DNA from: Beroe ovata
Taxonomy: Eukaryota; Ctenophora; Nuda; Beroida; Beroidae
Assembly (NCBI GenBank): GCA_946803715.1
Contig: CAMPET010000130.1
Span: forward strand, 117,516-181,515
DNA length: 64,000 bases
Direction: 5' to 3'
The notes under the pieces are model-generated. The model was not told where the DNA came from and ran no database searches. It saw nothing but the letters and a program-made list of their open reading frames with translations. The position numbers and the translations under genes are program-made. Numbering within the stretch: the first letter of the stretch is position 1; each line of letters starts with the position of its first letter. Positions 53,870 to 63,163 of the stretch are shown piece after piece.

Positions 53870-55813
53870 ATGCATGTCCGTAATGTTTTCTGTAGAGCTC
53901 CCAACTTTAAAGATCTAAGTGACATTTATCCCAGCCTTCAGATACACTTAATACAGGTAGTGATTCTAATATTTGTCTTGTCATTAGAAATTAATGTGTC
54001 AGGCAAAAGAACGACCATTTTTCGATTCTCAGGTACGGAAAGACTACTTCACAGTTGATTTCAAAGACCCGACCGCCCTAAGAGAACTAACATGCACCCT
54101 GGCTTCACACTACTTCAACATAACCCTGACCCTGCCACTCAACAGACTCATTCCCACTCTTCCACTCCGACTAAACTACTTGCTCTGGATACGAGATTTG
54201 TTAGCATACAAGGTGGAATATGGAACAAGGGACGATGTCACTGGAATTGATATAGGTGAGCAGTACAAGATGCATAGTATAAGTACAATTTTACATCACT
54301 CTCGGTCTTTCATCTCCTAGATAGATATCACCGCATGAATCTCACCCCGGCTTGTGCTCCTTTATAAACATCTTCAGGTACCGGCTCCACGGCCATATAC
54401 GCCCTTCTCGGACACAAGTTGTTCGATTGGAAATTCCTCGCCACAGAAACTGATCCTGTGTGTTACAAGTCGGCGGTGGAAAATGTCAAGGACAACAACA
54501 TGAACAGCGAAGTGGAGGTGAAGTTGGTGAAAGAGGGAAAACTCAAGGGGATTATTGGTAAGTGTCGTGAGGACGGGTTTTTGTTATTTTCCACATTGTG
54601 TTAATATCGGCAATGTAGCGCTCCAATTACTACAGGTTCTGATACAAGGTACACGTTCTGCATGTGTAATCCGCCCTTTTTCGAGGACGATGATATTATG
54701 CTGGGTGAGAGCAGGACCCCTCATCGGGCACCGCCCAAATCTGTGTGCACAGCCACCCCTACAGGTAAACTTCACATTGTGTGTGTCTTATGCCAGGATA
54801 AATAATAACCCGTAATTGTAATGAAATATTTGTTTTGGGCCATGATAAATTTACCTGTTCTCATGAAATACAACCACTAGTATCTAGAATGGTGACCCAT
54901 TCAAAAGTGTGCATTCTCTTCACAATGTTCCAGTTTGATACTTGTTCCCTCAGAGGTGATAACTCGTGGGGGAGAAGAGGAGTTCATTGGTGACGTCATC
55001 ACTGAGAGTATGTCACTGGGTGATCAGGTCACGTGGTACACAACCATGTTGGGGAAGAAGACATCAGTGGAAGTGTTGTGTGCGAGATTGCTTGAGGAGG
55101 GCGTGAAGAGGATCGCAACCACTGAGTTCAAACAAGGTAGGTACTAGGTAGCATGTGTCAATAATTTCGTATCCATGGAGATCCTACTTAGCAACAGTGT
55201 TTCCACTAGTAACCACGTGATTTTTACCCCAGGTAACACCACCAGATGGGGATTGGCCTGGTCTCACTCTCAGTCCATCCCCCACCTCTGCCCTCCGACC
55301 CTCAAGAAACTCACCACAACCTACTCCTTCACCCTCACCACAACCAGTAACATACCCGCCGTCACTGACCGTGTGCTTCGAACAATCAGAGAGTTACGGG
55401 TTGAAGTTGTCACGTGTTCAGATCTATCTGTGACGTCACGTGATCATATGTCACGTGATCAGACGTGTGCGTGGTTGTCAGCAACTCAAAACACGTGGGC
55501 TCATTCACGGAGAAAAAGGAGGAAGGAAAAATTCGAGTCAAGTCCGAGGAAAAAATTGTGCGGTGGGATCGAAGGAGATTGCAACGGAATTCAGGATGAT
55601 GCTGTTTTTTCAAGACCCCCAGATTCAAGTTCAGAGTGTGTCGAGGGAATGAGGGTCTGCTTGTTTCACTGTTTGTTGTCAGTAAGAGGGTCAGAGAATG
55701 GGATTGTAGTTGAGTTCCAATGGATATTTGGTTCGGACAAAGATTCATTGAATCAACTCTGTTGCTTTATCTCAAGGCAGGTCAAGAATCAGGGAGCTAT
55801 TTCGTTGACATGA
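53870..55813 (+). CDS. METTL16: METTL16, U6 snRNA/MAT2A m6A methyltransferase (6 exons)
   Basis: SAM-dependent RNA adenosine-N6 methyltransferase; the family modifies U6 snRNA and MAT2A hairpins. Exons: 53870-53956, 54033-54255, 54378-54557, 54636-54764, 54954-55136, 55233-55813; 460 residues in phase (human 562). Marks are HVRNVFCRAPNFKDLSDIYP, VDFKDPTALRELTCTLA, LPLRLNYLLWIRDLL, the SAM loop GIDIGTGSTAIYALLG, FLATETDP, the catalytic FCMCNPPFF (around residues 172-180), and YTTMLGKKTSVEVL. The last exon adds a basic linker (RKRRKEKFESSPRKK) and a C-terminal domain, about residues 408-455. Its CLFHCLLSVRG...EFQWIFGSDKDSLNQLCCFI resembles the second VCR segment of vertebrate METTL16. The start Met 53870 matches the family MH-R-N opening. 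Confidence 0.95.
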
Positions 55814-55984
55814 CGCATGATGGTATCATAATTTATTGAAATTGTAAGGTGTAAATTTTTACACATGATGCTCCAGTGTTTAATTGATGATGCCGATATC
55901 ACTGAAAATTCAAGATAAGTACAGACTGCGGACACTATAAGACTATGACAATACCTACCCACTTTTCCTCTCAATTCTAGCACG

Positions 55985-56560
55985 ATGTCTCTGTTCGCCC
56001 CGAAACTATCCAACCAACAACAGAAACAAATGGAGCAGGTGGAATTGGAAATGATGCAGGATATGTATAACAGGTGAATACTGATCTCCCTTGATCAATG
56101 GCTTGCGATTGTCATTCATTTCGGGTAGCGTTTGTTTTCAAGCTGCCAAATGTCTGGAATTTCATATTCTATCCGATTTAATTTCATCTCTAATAGAGCT
56201 CTGAGGTTTTACGTCAAATTCCATCTCAAATAGAACTCTGATTTTTGATTTCATTCTAACATAACTTGTCTCAGGTTGTCAGAGTCCTGTAGGAACAAGT
56301 GTATCAGTTCGTCTTATGAAGATGGCGATCTCACCAAAGCAGAAAGTGTCTGTCTAGACAGATGCGTTGCTAAGGTAGTACGCGTTGCCATGACAACAAT
56401 TGTCACGTGACTTTGTTATTGTCATTGGTATCATCTTATGATCGCGACGGTCGACTGTGTCTCAATTACTCAATCATTTCAGTATCTGGAAGTGTATGAA
56501 CGTGTTGGTAAGAAGTTAACGACAATGTGGGCTGCCCAGCAAGCCCCACCCCAGCAGTAG
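55985..56560 (+). CDS. TIMM10: TIMM10, mitochondrial intermembrane-space chaperone (3 exons)
   Basis: Small Tim protein that pairs with Tim9 to escort hydrophobic carriers to the TIM22 complex. Exons: 55985-56073, 56275-56374, 56483-56560; 88 residues in phase. Twin CX3C motifs are CRNKC (C35/C39) and CLDRC (C56/C60). The family strings ELEMMQDMYNRLSESC and [24 protein letters not shown] distinguish it from Tim9, Tim8 and Tim13. The tail is Gln/Pro rich (AAQQAPPQQ). It starts about 170 nt after the METTL16 stop. AATAAA at 56876 is a plausible poly(A) signal. Confidence 0.96.
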
Positions 56561-57093
56561 TGATAAGGTTCTCATATGAATCAGGTTTCCATAGTTCGTC
56601 CGGTCTACTTCCTACTTCCCCCGGACTGCAGCTCCTTTGTTCCCCTTCTTCTCCCCCTACCTTGTTTATCTTTGAGTTTATTGATGTGGCAACTCCTATT
56701 TGATGATTTATACATATTGTCAGGTTTTTTTACACATCGTTTCACTTTCTCTCCCCTATCCCTCCCATTTATTCTGGTACCCACCAGCATCTTGGTAATG
56801 AGCTGGTATTAGCATAGAATTCAACATAACCCGCTGCATAGTTATGTAATGGAGTTAACGCGCTGTATTCCGAGAAATAAATGAAATGCGCAGCTCACTG
56901 TCCTTGATTTTCGGCAACGAGTTTTGCAAAGCGTTGCATTATGATCCACCTTCACTTATCCTGCGTGCAACGTTTTACTCCATTACATATTTCGATAAGA
57001 ATTCACAACCTTTTTTAATTGTTTTCGATCGAAATTGACCAGATAGGCTTGTCAATTAGGTCTAATTTTAATCTTTGTGTAGGTAGATGAAGT
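56561..57093. other. TIMM10 3' UTR and AGL upstream region
   Basis: Starts with a pyrimidine-rich 3' UTR and includes AATAAA at 56876-56881. The remaining about 210 nt before AGL are AT-rich with no clear core promoter motif. Confidence 0.5.
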
Positions 57094-60000
57094 ATGTCCG
57101 GGTACATTCTACAACTGACCAGCAGTCCCGTGAAGCAGCAGGATCGTGTCTATCGTGTCCGAACCGGGGACACAGTCTACCTCTCCAAATCCTGCGAAAT
57201 GGGGACATCCGATCTAGCACTCTCGTGTACTGATCCAGCAGGAGATACAGTATCACTTCGGGCCGAGGGGAATGAGGTCTCTGATCGTGTGTACGAGTAT
57301 GATAATGGTAGTTTCGGAGAGTTGACCAGCTTTTCCTTTGTAACAACCATCGCGGGGCCCTATACTCTGAGTTACAAAACTCCAATGGGATCAGATGGTG
57401 AAGATACACGCGTCACAGTTCTGGCAGACCCGGTGATTGCATCTGACGGTGCGACAGATACTCGACTGAACATCGACCAGATAGCGGTACAAACCCATCT
57501 CGTGAAGTGTTGTGGTCCCATGACCGAGTGGGGGGAAGTGTTTGAAGTGACGAAGCAGTCCGGTTATAACATGGTCCACCTCACTCCCATCCAGGAGCTA
57601 GGAGTCAGTGGTTCATCCTACTCCGTGCATTCCCATCTCAAACTCTCGCAGTCACTGGGTTTGGGTAGTGGGGGTTATGAGCAACAGCTCCAAGAATTCG
57701 GTCAGAGATTGAGGGATCTACACTCTGATACAGGGCTGTTTTTCCTGACTGATCTTGTCTGGAATCACGTGTCAATCTGCAACACTGACATTGATTCTCA
57801 TCCTCATAGTTACTACAACTTACACAACACTCCTAACCTCATACCTGCTTATCTGATAGATAGAAACATCGCTAAATTTGCCGCGAGACTTTCAGATGTA
57901 TCGGAAGTTAGAGATATGGGATCTTTTGAAGAGAGGTTGAGAAACTCCCTGTGTGAAGTTGTTCCTTCGCTCGAATCAATCTACAGAGTGGACTATCTCA
58001 CTAGTCGAGAAGATGGGGATTTCTCAGATTTGGAATCGTTAGAGAAGCCTAGCGATGCTATCTTCAAACTGTGGAAAGTTGATTATAGGTCAAAGCAAGC
58101 TTATGGTGGTTCGATAGATATGAACGTTTTTAGAGAGTGGTTACTTAGAAAAGGGTTTGCATCGCCTGATAACCTATCGGAGGTTGTTAAATCAGAGATC
58201 GGGTTCTTCAATGATGTGAAAATTCCTCATTATGTTGCTCAAATCATTGACAATGTTGTGAATGCGGTTATCGGAACGGTGAAGCACCGATTCGTCGACC
58301 ATTCTGGTCTGAATCTCGAATTTGGAACTGTTAACCTGGTTGACAGATATTTTTACATCAGCAACACTACGCTCCTGGAAGAATTTGAGCTGGACTTGTA
58401 TTTGCAGAGTGATGCAGAGCGGATAAAGACGTGCAATGGGTGGACGTGTGGTGAAAGTATCAAAGATATGAATTCAACCATGGCTTACACGAGAAGGGAA
58501 GTGGTAATTTGGGGCGATAGTGTGAAACTGAGGTATGGCAAGAGTCGGGATGACAATCCCTGGCTTTGGGGCTACATGGAGCGGTATACCACCGACCTGG
58601 CTAAGATTTTCCATGGTTTCAGAATAGACAACTGTCACAACACTCCCCTCCATGTCGGTGTTGAGATGTTGAAATGTGCCCGGAGAACCCGACCGAACCT
58701 CTACGTGGTCGCTGAGTTGTTCACCGGGAGTGAGGCCGAGGATTGCCGGATAATTAACGCAATGGGAATCACGTCCTGTGTCCGAGAGTTGAGCCAGGCT
58801 CACTCACCGCGACACCTCGGTGAGCTGATTTATCACTATGGTGAGAGTACCCCCTGCGGAACATTTGATATGACATACCAGCTTGCATCGGGTAGCGTGG
58901 CAACTAGACTCATCCCCTCCAGACCCCACGCCATGCTCCTCGATATGACTCATGATAACCCATGTCCCTTCGAACAACACCCTGTGGTTAATGTCCTGGC
59001 ACTGGCGGGAGCGAAGTGCTCTGCAAAGTGCAGTATTGGCAGCACAAGAGGGTTTGATGAGCTGGTCCCGCATCATATTCATGTTGTGGAGGAACAGAGA
59101 AAATACCTGAAGCATGGTCATTCCAGTGATCCACAACTGAAGGGAGCAAAAAGGGCACTCCTTGAACTGCATCAACGTCTCGAGTCTTTCACGGAGACTT
59201 TCGTTGACCAGGCCACTGAAGATGTGATCATAGTTACAAGACACGATCCTGTTTCGTGTGAGAAGGTTCTTGTTGTCATAGCAACAAAGTGGAGTGACTC
59301 TTCACATAGCAGCTCTAGCCACAATGTATCGTTACCAGGCGACTCTACAAGAGTACTACTTGAAATAGACATCAATTCTCATAACTCCACATTTGATAAG
59401 CACGAGGAATTCATATCTGGACTGGAGGGAGTCGAAGTCAACGTTAGAAAAGAGCCGTTTAAGAGTCGCAACGTTACGATCAATGAAGTTGGGAACTCCC
59501 AAAACATCACTTTCCACCTAACTCCTGGCTGTGTGATTGCTGTTGAGGTTTCCCCACCAAAACCGCAATGGCATGCTATGGTCAACTTCAACAAATTCCT
59601 CGACATCAGACACAAACTCTTCAACACGTTCTATGAATCTTGCTCCGAACTTTCCCTCCACGATCTCAATCACATCATGTACAGGTGTCAGAGTGAAGAG
59701 CAAGCTGCTGGGTGCGGGGGAGTGTACCATATTCCAGAGTACGGTGACCTGACCTATGCCGGGATAGTGGGGTTCTATCATGTTCTGGAGGAAATTGAGA
59801 AGTCCAATGACACTGGGCATCCTCTTTGCAGGAATCTGTGTCAAGGCTGGTGGATGATGGAGTATGTGTGCAGCAGATTGGAGAATTACCAGCTAGGCGT
59901 GCGAGTGAGGGATGTATTCAATTTTGTGAAAGATGTCCCTGACTACATGAGAGCGAATGTGTTTGAGTTTATCATCAGTGCTCTTTACTCAACCTGTCTT

Positions 60001-61458
60001 AGGAGAATTAGTGCCCTCATCCCTGATTTTTCTAAGAAATCATGGTTCCACAAGCAACTGATCCTGACCTCAGTCCAGCTTGTCGGATGTGTTGGAAGGA
60101 CAGGTATACACGCGGATTCCAAGTCCCAATCTGCTGGAAAACCCGCTGTCAGCATGTCAGCCGGACTCCCACACTTTTCCCACGGGTTCATGAGGTGTTG
60201 GGGTCGTGACACTTTCATTGCCCTGCCTGGTCTCCTCATCTCAACGGGCAGACTGAGAGATGCACGGGATCTCATTGTCGGCTTTGCCAGAACGCTGAGA
60301 TACGGTCTGATCCCGAATCTGCTGAGTGAGGGAGGTGAAAAGCCCCGGTACAACTGCAGAGATGCGGTTTGGTGGTGGTGCAGAGCTGTCCAGCTCCTGT
60401 ATGATAAGTCCCCTGATATTATCAAGGAAAGTGTTGATAGACTCTACAATTTGGATGATTCTAGGATGTATCGCAACATGTTTCGTTGTACAGTTCTGGA
60501 TGTGGTCTATGAGGTACTCAACAGGCACGCTAGTGGGATTATTTTTGTTGAGGAGAATGCTGGTCGGGAACTGGACGAGCATCTAAAATTTGAGGGTTTC
60601 ACGGTCACTGCCGGTATTGATTTGAAGACTGGGTTCGTGTGGGGTGGGTCTAAGAGTAATTGTGGGACCTGGATGGACAAGGTGGGTAGCAGTGACCATG
60701 CTGGGAACAGAGGATTGCCAGCGACACCCAGAGACGGCAGCGCTATTGAACTTGTGGGACTGTCGTATCAAACACTGAGGTGGGTTCAGGGTCTGTTTGA
60801 CTCTCGGGTCACCGACACTGAGCATGTTCTAGTAAAGAATAGTAGTGGGTACAAGACGAAAATTCCCTTCAAGACACTGATCTCCTCCATTGAGGATAAC
60901 TTCGAGAAGTACTTTTGGGACGGAGCGGGTAACTACTACCGAGATACTGTGCCAGTTGGCAAACTGCCAAAAGGAGATGTCTCAGAGCTCAGACCTAACC
61001 AGGCTGTCGCCATGGTGGTAGCACCGCAGCTACTTGACAAAACCCATCATTCTCTTGCGTTGACAAAGATGGGGCAGCTCTTGGCCGGTCCTCTTGGGAT
61101 GAAGACTTTGTCTCCCGACGATTCAAATTACCGACCGTATTATGACACATCGAACAACTCTGATGACCACCACACGGCCCACGGATTTAACTACCACCAG
61201 GGCCCAGAATGGGTGTGGTGCATGGGGTTCTATCTCAGAGCAAAACTGCACTTCGAGCTCGGTAATGGGGTCAGGGATGCTGTATTCTATGAGACCGTGC
61301 TGGCGCCCCATAGGGCAATGATAGCTGAGAGTTCCTACAGAGGGTTGACTGAACTGACAAATAAAGATGGAGAATTCTGTGTTGGGAGTTGTCCAACCCA
61401 GGCGTGGTCATCTGGCACCATTCTCGAGTTACTACACGATTTTGAGAGCACTTCGTGA
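57094..61458 (+). CDS. AGL: AGL, glycogen debranching enzyme (single exon)
   Basis: Bifunctional cytosolic enzyme: 4-alpha-glucanotransferase plus amylo-alpha-1,6-glucosidase, completing glycogen breakdown after phosphorylase. One uninterrupted frame of 1454 residues (human 1532). The N-terminal GH13-type transferase has FFLTDLVWNHVS (D220 region), the nucleophile region FHGFRIDNCHNTP (D512), VVAELFTGSE (E541) and MLLDMTHDNPCP (D621). The C-terminal GH133 glucosidase has GRDTFIALPGL (D1039) and HGFNYHQGPEWVW (E1372). These are the family's catalytic positions, assigned by motif. The start MSGYILQLTSSP agrees with family N-termini. There is no intron, in contrast to the many introns of GRWD1, VCP and the exchanger and of vertebrate AGL. 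The frame is intact and motifs complete, so it reads as functional. AATAAA at 61834 is a candidate poly(A) signal. Confidence 0.97.
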   Translation: MSGYILQLTSSPVKQQDRVYRVRTGDTVYLSKSCEMGTSDLALSCTDPAGDTVSLRAEGNEVSDRVYEYDNGSFGELTSFSFVTTIAGPYTLSYKTPMGSDGEDTRVTVLADPVIASDGATDTRLNIDQIAVQTHLVKCCGPMTEWGEVFEVTKQSGYNMVHLTPIQELGVSGSSYSVHSHLKLSQSLGLGSGGYEQQLQEFGQRLRDLHSDTGLFFLTDLVWNHVSICNTDIDSHPHSYYNLHNTPNLIPAYLIDRNIAKFAARLSDVSEVRDMGSFEERLRNSLCEVVPSLESIYRVDYLTSREDGDFSDLESLEKPSDAIFKLWKVDYRSKQAYGGSIDMNVFREWLLRKGFASPDNLSEVVKSEIGFFNDVKIPHYVAQIIDNVVNAVIGTVKHRFVDHSGLNLEFGTVNLVDRYFYISNTTLLEEFELDLYLQSDAERIKTCNGWTCGESIKDMNSTMAYTRREVVIWGDSVKLRYGKSRDDNPWLWGYMERYTTDLAKIFHGFRIDNCHNTPLHVGVEMLKCARRTRPNLYVVAELFTGSEAEDCRIINAMGITSCVRELSQAHSPRHLGELIYHYGESTPCGTFDMTYQLASGSVATRLIPSRPHAMLLDMTHDNPCPFEQHPVVNVLALAGAKCSAKCSIGSTRGFDELVPHHIHVVEEQRKYLKHGHSSDPQLKGAKRALLELHQRLESFTETFVDQATEDVIIVTRHDPVSCEKVLVVIATKWSDSSHSSSSHNVSLPGDSTRVLLEIDINSHNSTFDKHEEFISGLEGVEVNVRKEPFKSRNVTINEVGNSQNITFHLTPGCVIAVEVSPPKPQWHAMVNFNKFLDIRHKLFNTFYESCSELSLHDLNHIMYRCQSEEQAAGCGGVYHIPEYGDLTYAGIVGFYHVLEEIEKSNDTGHPLCRNLCQGWWMMEYVCSRLENYQLGVRVRDVFNFVKDVPDYMRANVFEFIISALYSTCLRRISALIPDFSKKSWFHKQLILTSVQLVGCVGRTGIHADSKSQSAGKPAVSMSAGLPHFSHGFMRCWGRDTFIALPGLLISTGRLRDARDLIVGFARTLRYGLIPNLLSEGGEKPRYNCRDAVWWWCRAVQLLYDKSPDIIKESVDRLYNLDDSRMYRNMFRCTVLDVVYEVLNRHASGIIFVEENAGRELDEHLKFEGFTVTAGIDLKTGFVWGGSKSNCGTWMDKVGSSDHAGNRGLPATPRDGSAIELVGLSYQTLRWVQGLFDSRVTDTEHVLVKNSSGYKTKIPFKTLISSIEDNFEKYFWDGAGNYYRDTVPVGKLPKGDVSELRPNQAVAMVVAPQLLDKTHHSLALTKMGQLLAGPLGMKTLSPDDSNYRPYYDTSNNSDDHHTAHGFNYHQGPEWVWCMGFYLRAKLHFELGNGVRDAVFYETVLAPHRAMIAESSYRGLTELTNKDGEFCVGSCPTQAWSSGTILELLHDFESTS

Positions 61459-61825
61459 TGTGGGGACAGACTTCTGCTGTACTATAGAACTGTTTTTGAA
61501 TGTTTTACTGTAGTTAGATTTTGTATGTATTTTGGGATTTGTATTTCGCATGTAGACCATGTTTAGATTGTTTTATGTTTCTATAAAATTCGTATTTTGT
61601 GTTAAGAGGATTTCCATTCAAGCGATTTTTACCATACTAAATAATTTTCCTTTTACTGTTCTGAAAATGATTCAATTGACATTATATTATTGACATACTT
61701 TGTTTAATGTTTAATCTAGAAGAAACAGTGTTTGATTAATAATCGAATGATGAATAATCACGAAATATAACAATCAGCATTATCAAATATCGTAGACTCT
61801 GGCAAAAGAGAGAATCTGAATCAAA
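61459..61825. other. Convergent 3' region between AGL and the PIM-like kinase
   Basis: AT-rich 3' UTR sequence. The first good plus-strand AATAAA after AGL is at 61834-61839, inside the last codons of the convergent kinase gene, so the two transcripts probably overlap. Confidence 0.55.
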
Positions 61826-62683
61826 TCACTTCAAATAAAAAGCAATGTTAGAAATCCATGGGTGTTTGTTAAGTTGGTCCACAGTTGGTCGATTGGCAGG
61901 GTTTGGCTGTAGGGCAATGTTGAGAAAGTGTAGACACTGCGACGTCAGTGGACAGTTGGGAGGAACGGAGACGGGGGAGCTGATGATGGCGTCCTCGGTA
62001 GGGAAAGCGAGTCGGCAGAACAGAATGAAGTATAGGGCGGCACCCAGGGACCAGGCAGTGAGTGGTTCAGCCTGGTACTTCCCAGAGAAGAGCACCTCAG
62101 GCGGAGCGTAGAGACGGGTACCCGAGAAGTTGGTGTAGGTGGCGGGGTGGATCCAGGTGGCGGCACCAAAGTCGATCAGTTTGCAGGTCTTGGTCCGGAC
62201 ATCAACCAGCACGTTCTCCGGTTTGATGTCTCGGTGAACGATCCTGGCATCGTAGTGGAGATACCAGACTGCCTCCACGATCTGCTGCATGATTAGTCTC
62301 GAGTCTGCCTCGCAGAGACCACCCAGGTAAGCAGTGTAGTTGAACAGGTCGACCATGTCAGCAGGTTTCTCCATCAGGATGATAGAGTGTCTCTGGTATA
62401 CGAAGTAGTCCGTGAGTTTGATGATGTTGGGATGGTCACAGGATGCCAGGGTCTTCACCTCCATGGGCACTCGCTCCACATCACTCTTACTCCACTCCTC
62501 GACCTGGGAGTTCTCGACCAGTTTGGCAGCGAACTGGCTCCCACTCTTCTTCTCAACACAAGTGTAGACTGCTCCAAACCCGCCCTCTCCAATGTGGTCG
62601 ATGAGGGTGTATCTGTCCTCGAATTGTTGAGGGTCGGATGAGGTGGTCTGTCTGGATCTACTAGCTCTGCAAGCGTTTCCCAT
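61826..62683 (-). CDS. PIM-like serine/threonine kinase (single exon)
   Basis: Compact 285-residue kinase, almost all catalytic domain. Motifs: glycine loop GEGGFGAVY (32-40), K54 in AAKLV, E75 of helix C, hinge LMEKPADMVDLF (compare PIM ERPEPVQDLF, with the same proline), HRDIKPEN (150-157), DFG at 171-173, and FSGTRLYAPPEV (PIM-like TRxYxPPE). RPTVDQLNKHPW marks the end of the domain. PIM kinases are constitutively active and control growth and survival in animals; whether this one does is inference. It starts MGNACRAS, hinting at N-terminal acylation, but Arg at position 6 is not ideal for myristoylation. No intron is present. It is convergent with AGL and divergent from PDCD2L. A CAMK-group relative outside PIM is the main alternative. 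Confidence 0.85.
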   Translation of the reverse strand: MGNACRASRSRQTTSSDPQQFEDRYTLIDHIGEGGFGAVYTCVEKKSGSQFAAKLVENSQVEEWSKSDVERVPMEVKTLASCDHPNIIKLTDYFVYQRHSIILMEKPADMVDLFNYTAYLGGLCEADSRLIMQQIVEAVWYLHYDARIVHRDIKPENVLVDVRTKTCKLIDFGAATWIHPATYTNFSGTRLYAPPEVLFSGKYQAEPLTAWSLGAALYFILFCRLAFPTEDAIISSPVSVPPNCPLTSQCLHFLNIALQPNPANRPTVDQLNKHPWISNIAFYLK

Positions 62684-63163
62684 GATAGTAGGTAGGTTGT
62701 AGGTTGACTGATTGAACTATAGTTGATTGAACGAAAGTTGATGCTTGGTCTTGGTGAGCATCATTCTTTATAGTATCTAAACTGAAAATCTTGTTTCAGC
62801 GTCACATCCGTACGTCACCTCAGCTGTGTAGAGTGTCCCTGCGCTTCGTCGTCTCACGATCGTTAGTTCGACAGAGCTGCCCCTTAGTCCTTGACACCAC
62901 TCTCATAGCGTTGCGTATCGTAACACCGTACACCGTACAACACCCATATGCGATGAACCGCTTGACACCACTTGTAGCGGTAGAGCACTAGATATGCAGT
63001 GTGGGTGATGTGGCCCCGTGACACCTGTACCCATCACCCATGGGTTTTAATGACACTTCACTGAGATCGAAACATGTAAACATTGTAACTCGAGCTGACA
63101 CAACTTTACACATCTTGACTCCATCTTCAATACAATAATACCTCACTTTCACTATTTGATAGG
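62684..63163. other. Divergent intergenic region kinase-PDCD2L
   Basis: About 480 nt that must serve both start regions. TTGATTGAACTATAGTTGATTGAACGAAAG just upstream of the kinase is a local direct repeat. No TATA box or other element is assigned. Confidence 0.5.

Noticed and set aside
55985-56560. FAM136A or another twin-Cys protein
   Set aside because: The CX3C spacing and the ESVCLDRCV...KYL...GKKLT string identify Tim10.
58474-59244. Minus-strand open frames opposite AGL
   Set aside because: They are shadows of the strongly conserved AGL frame with no family resemblance.
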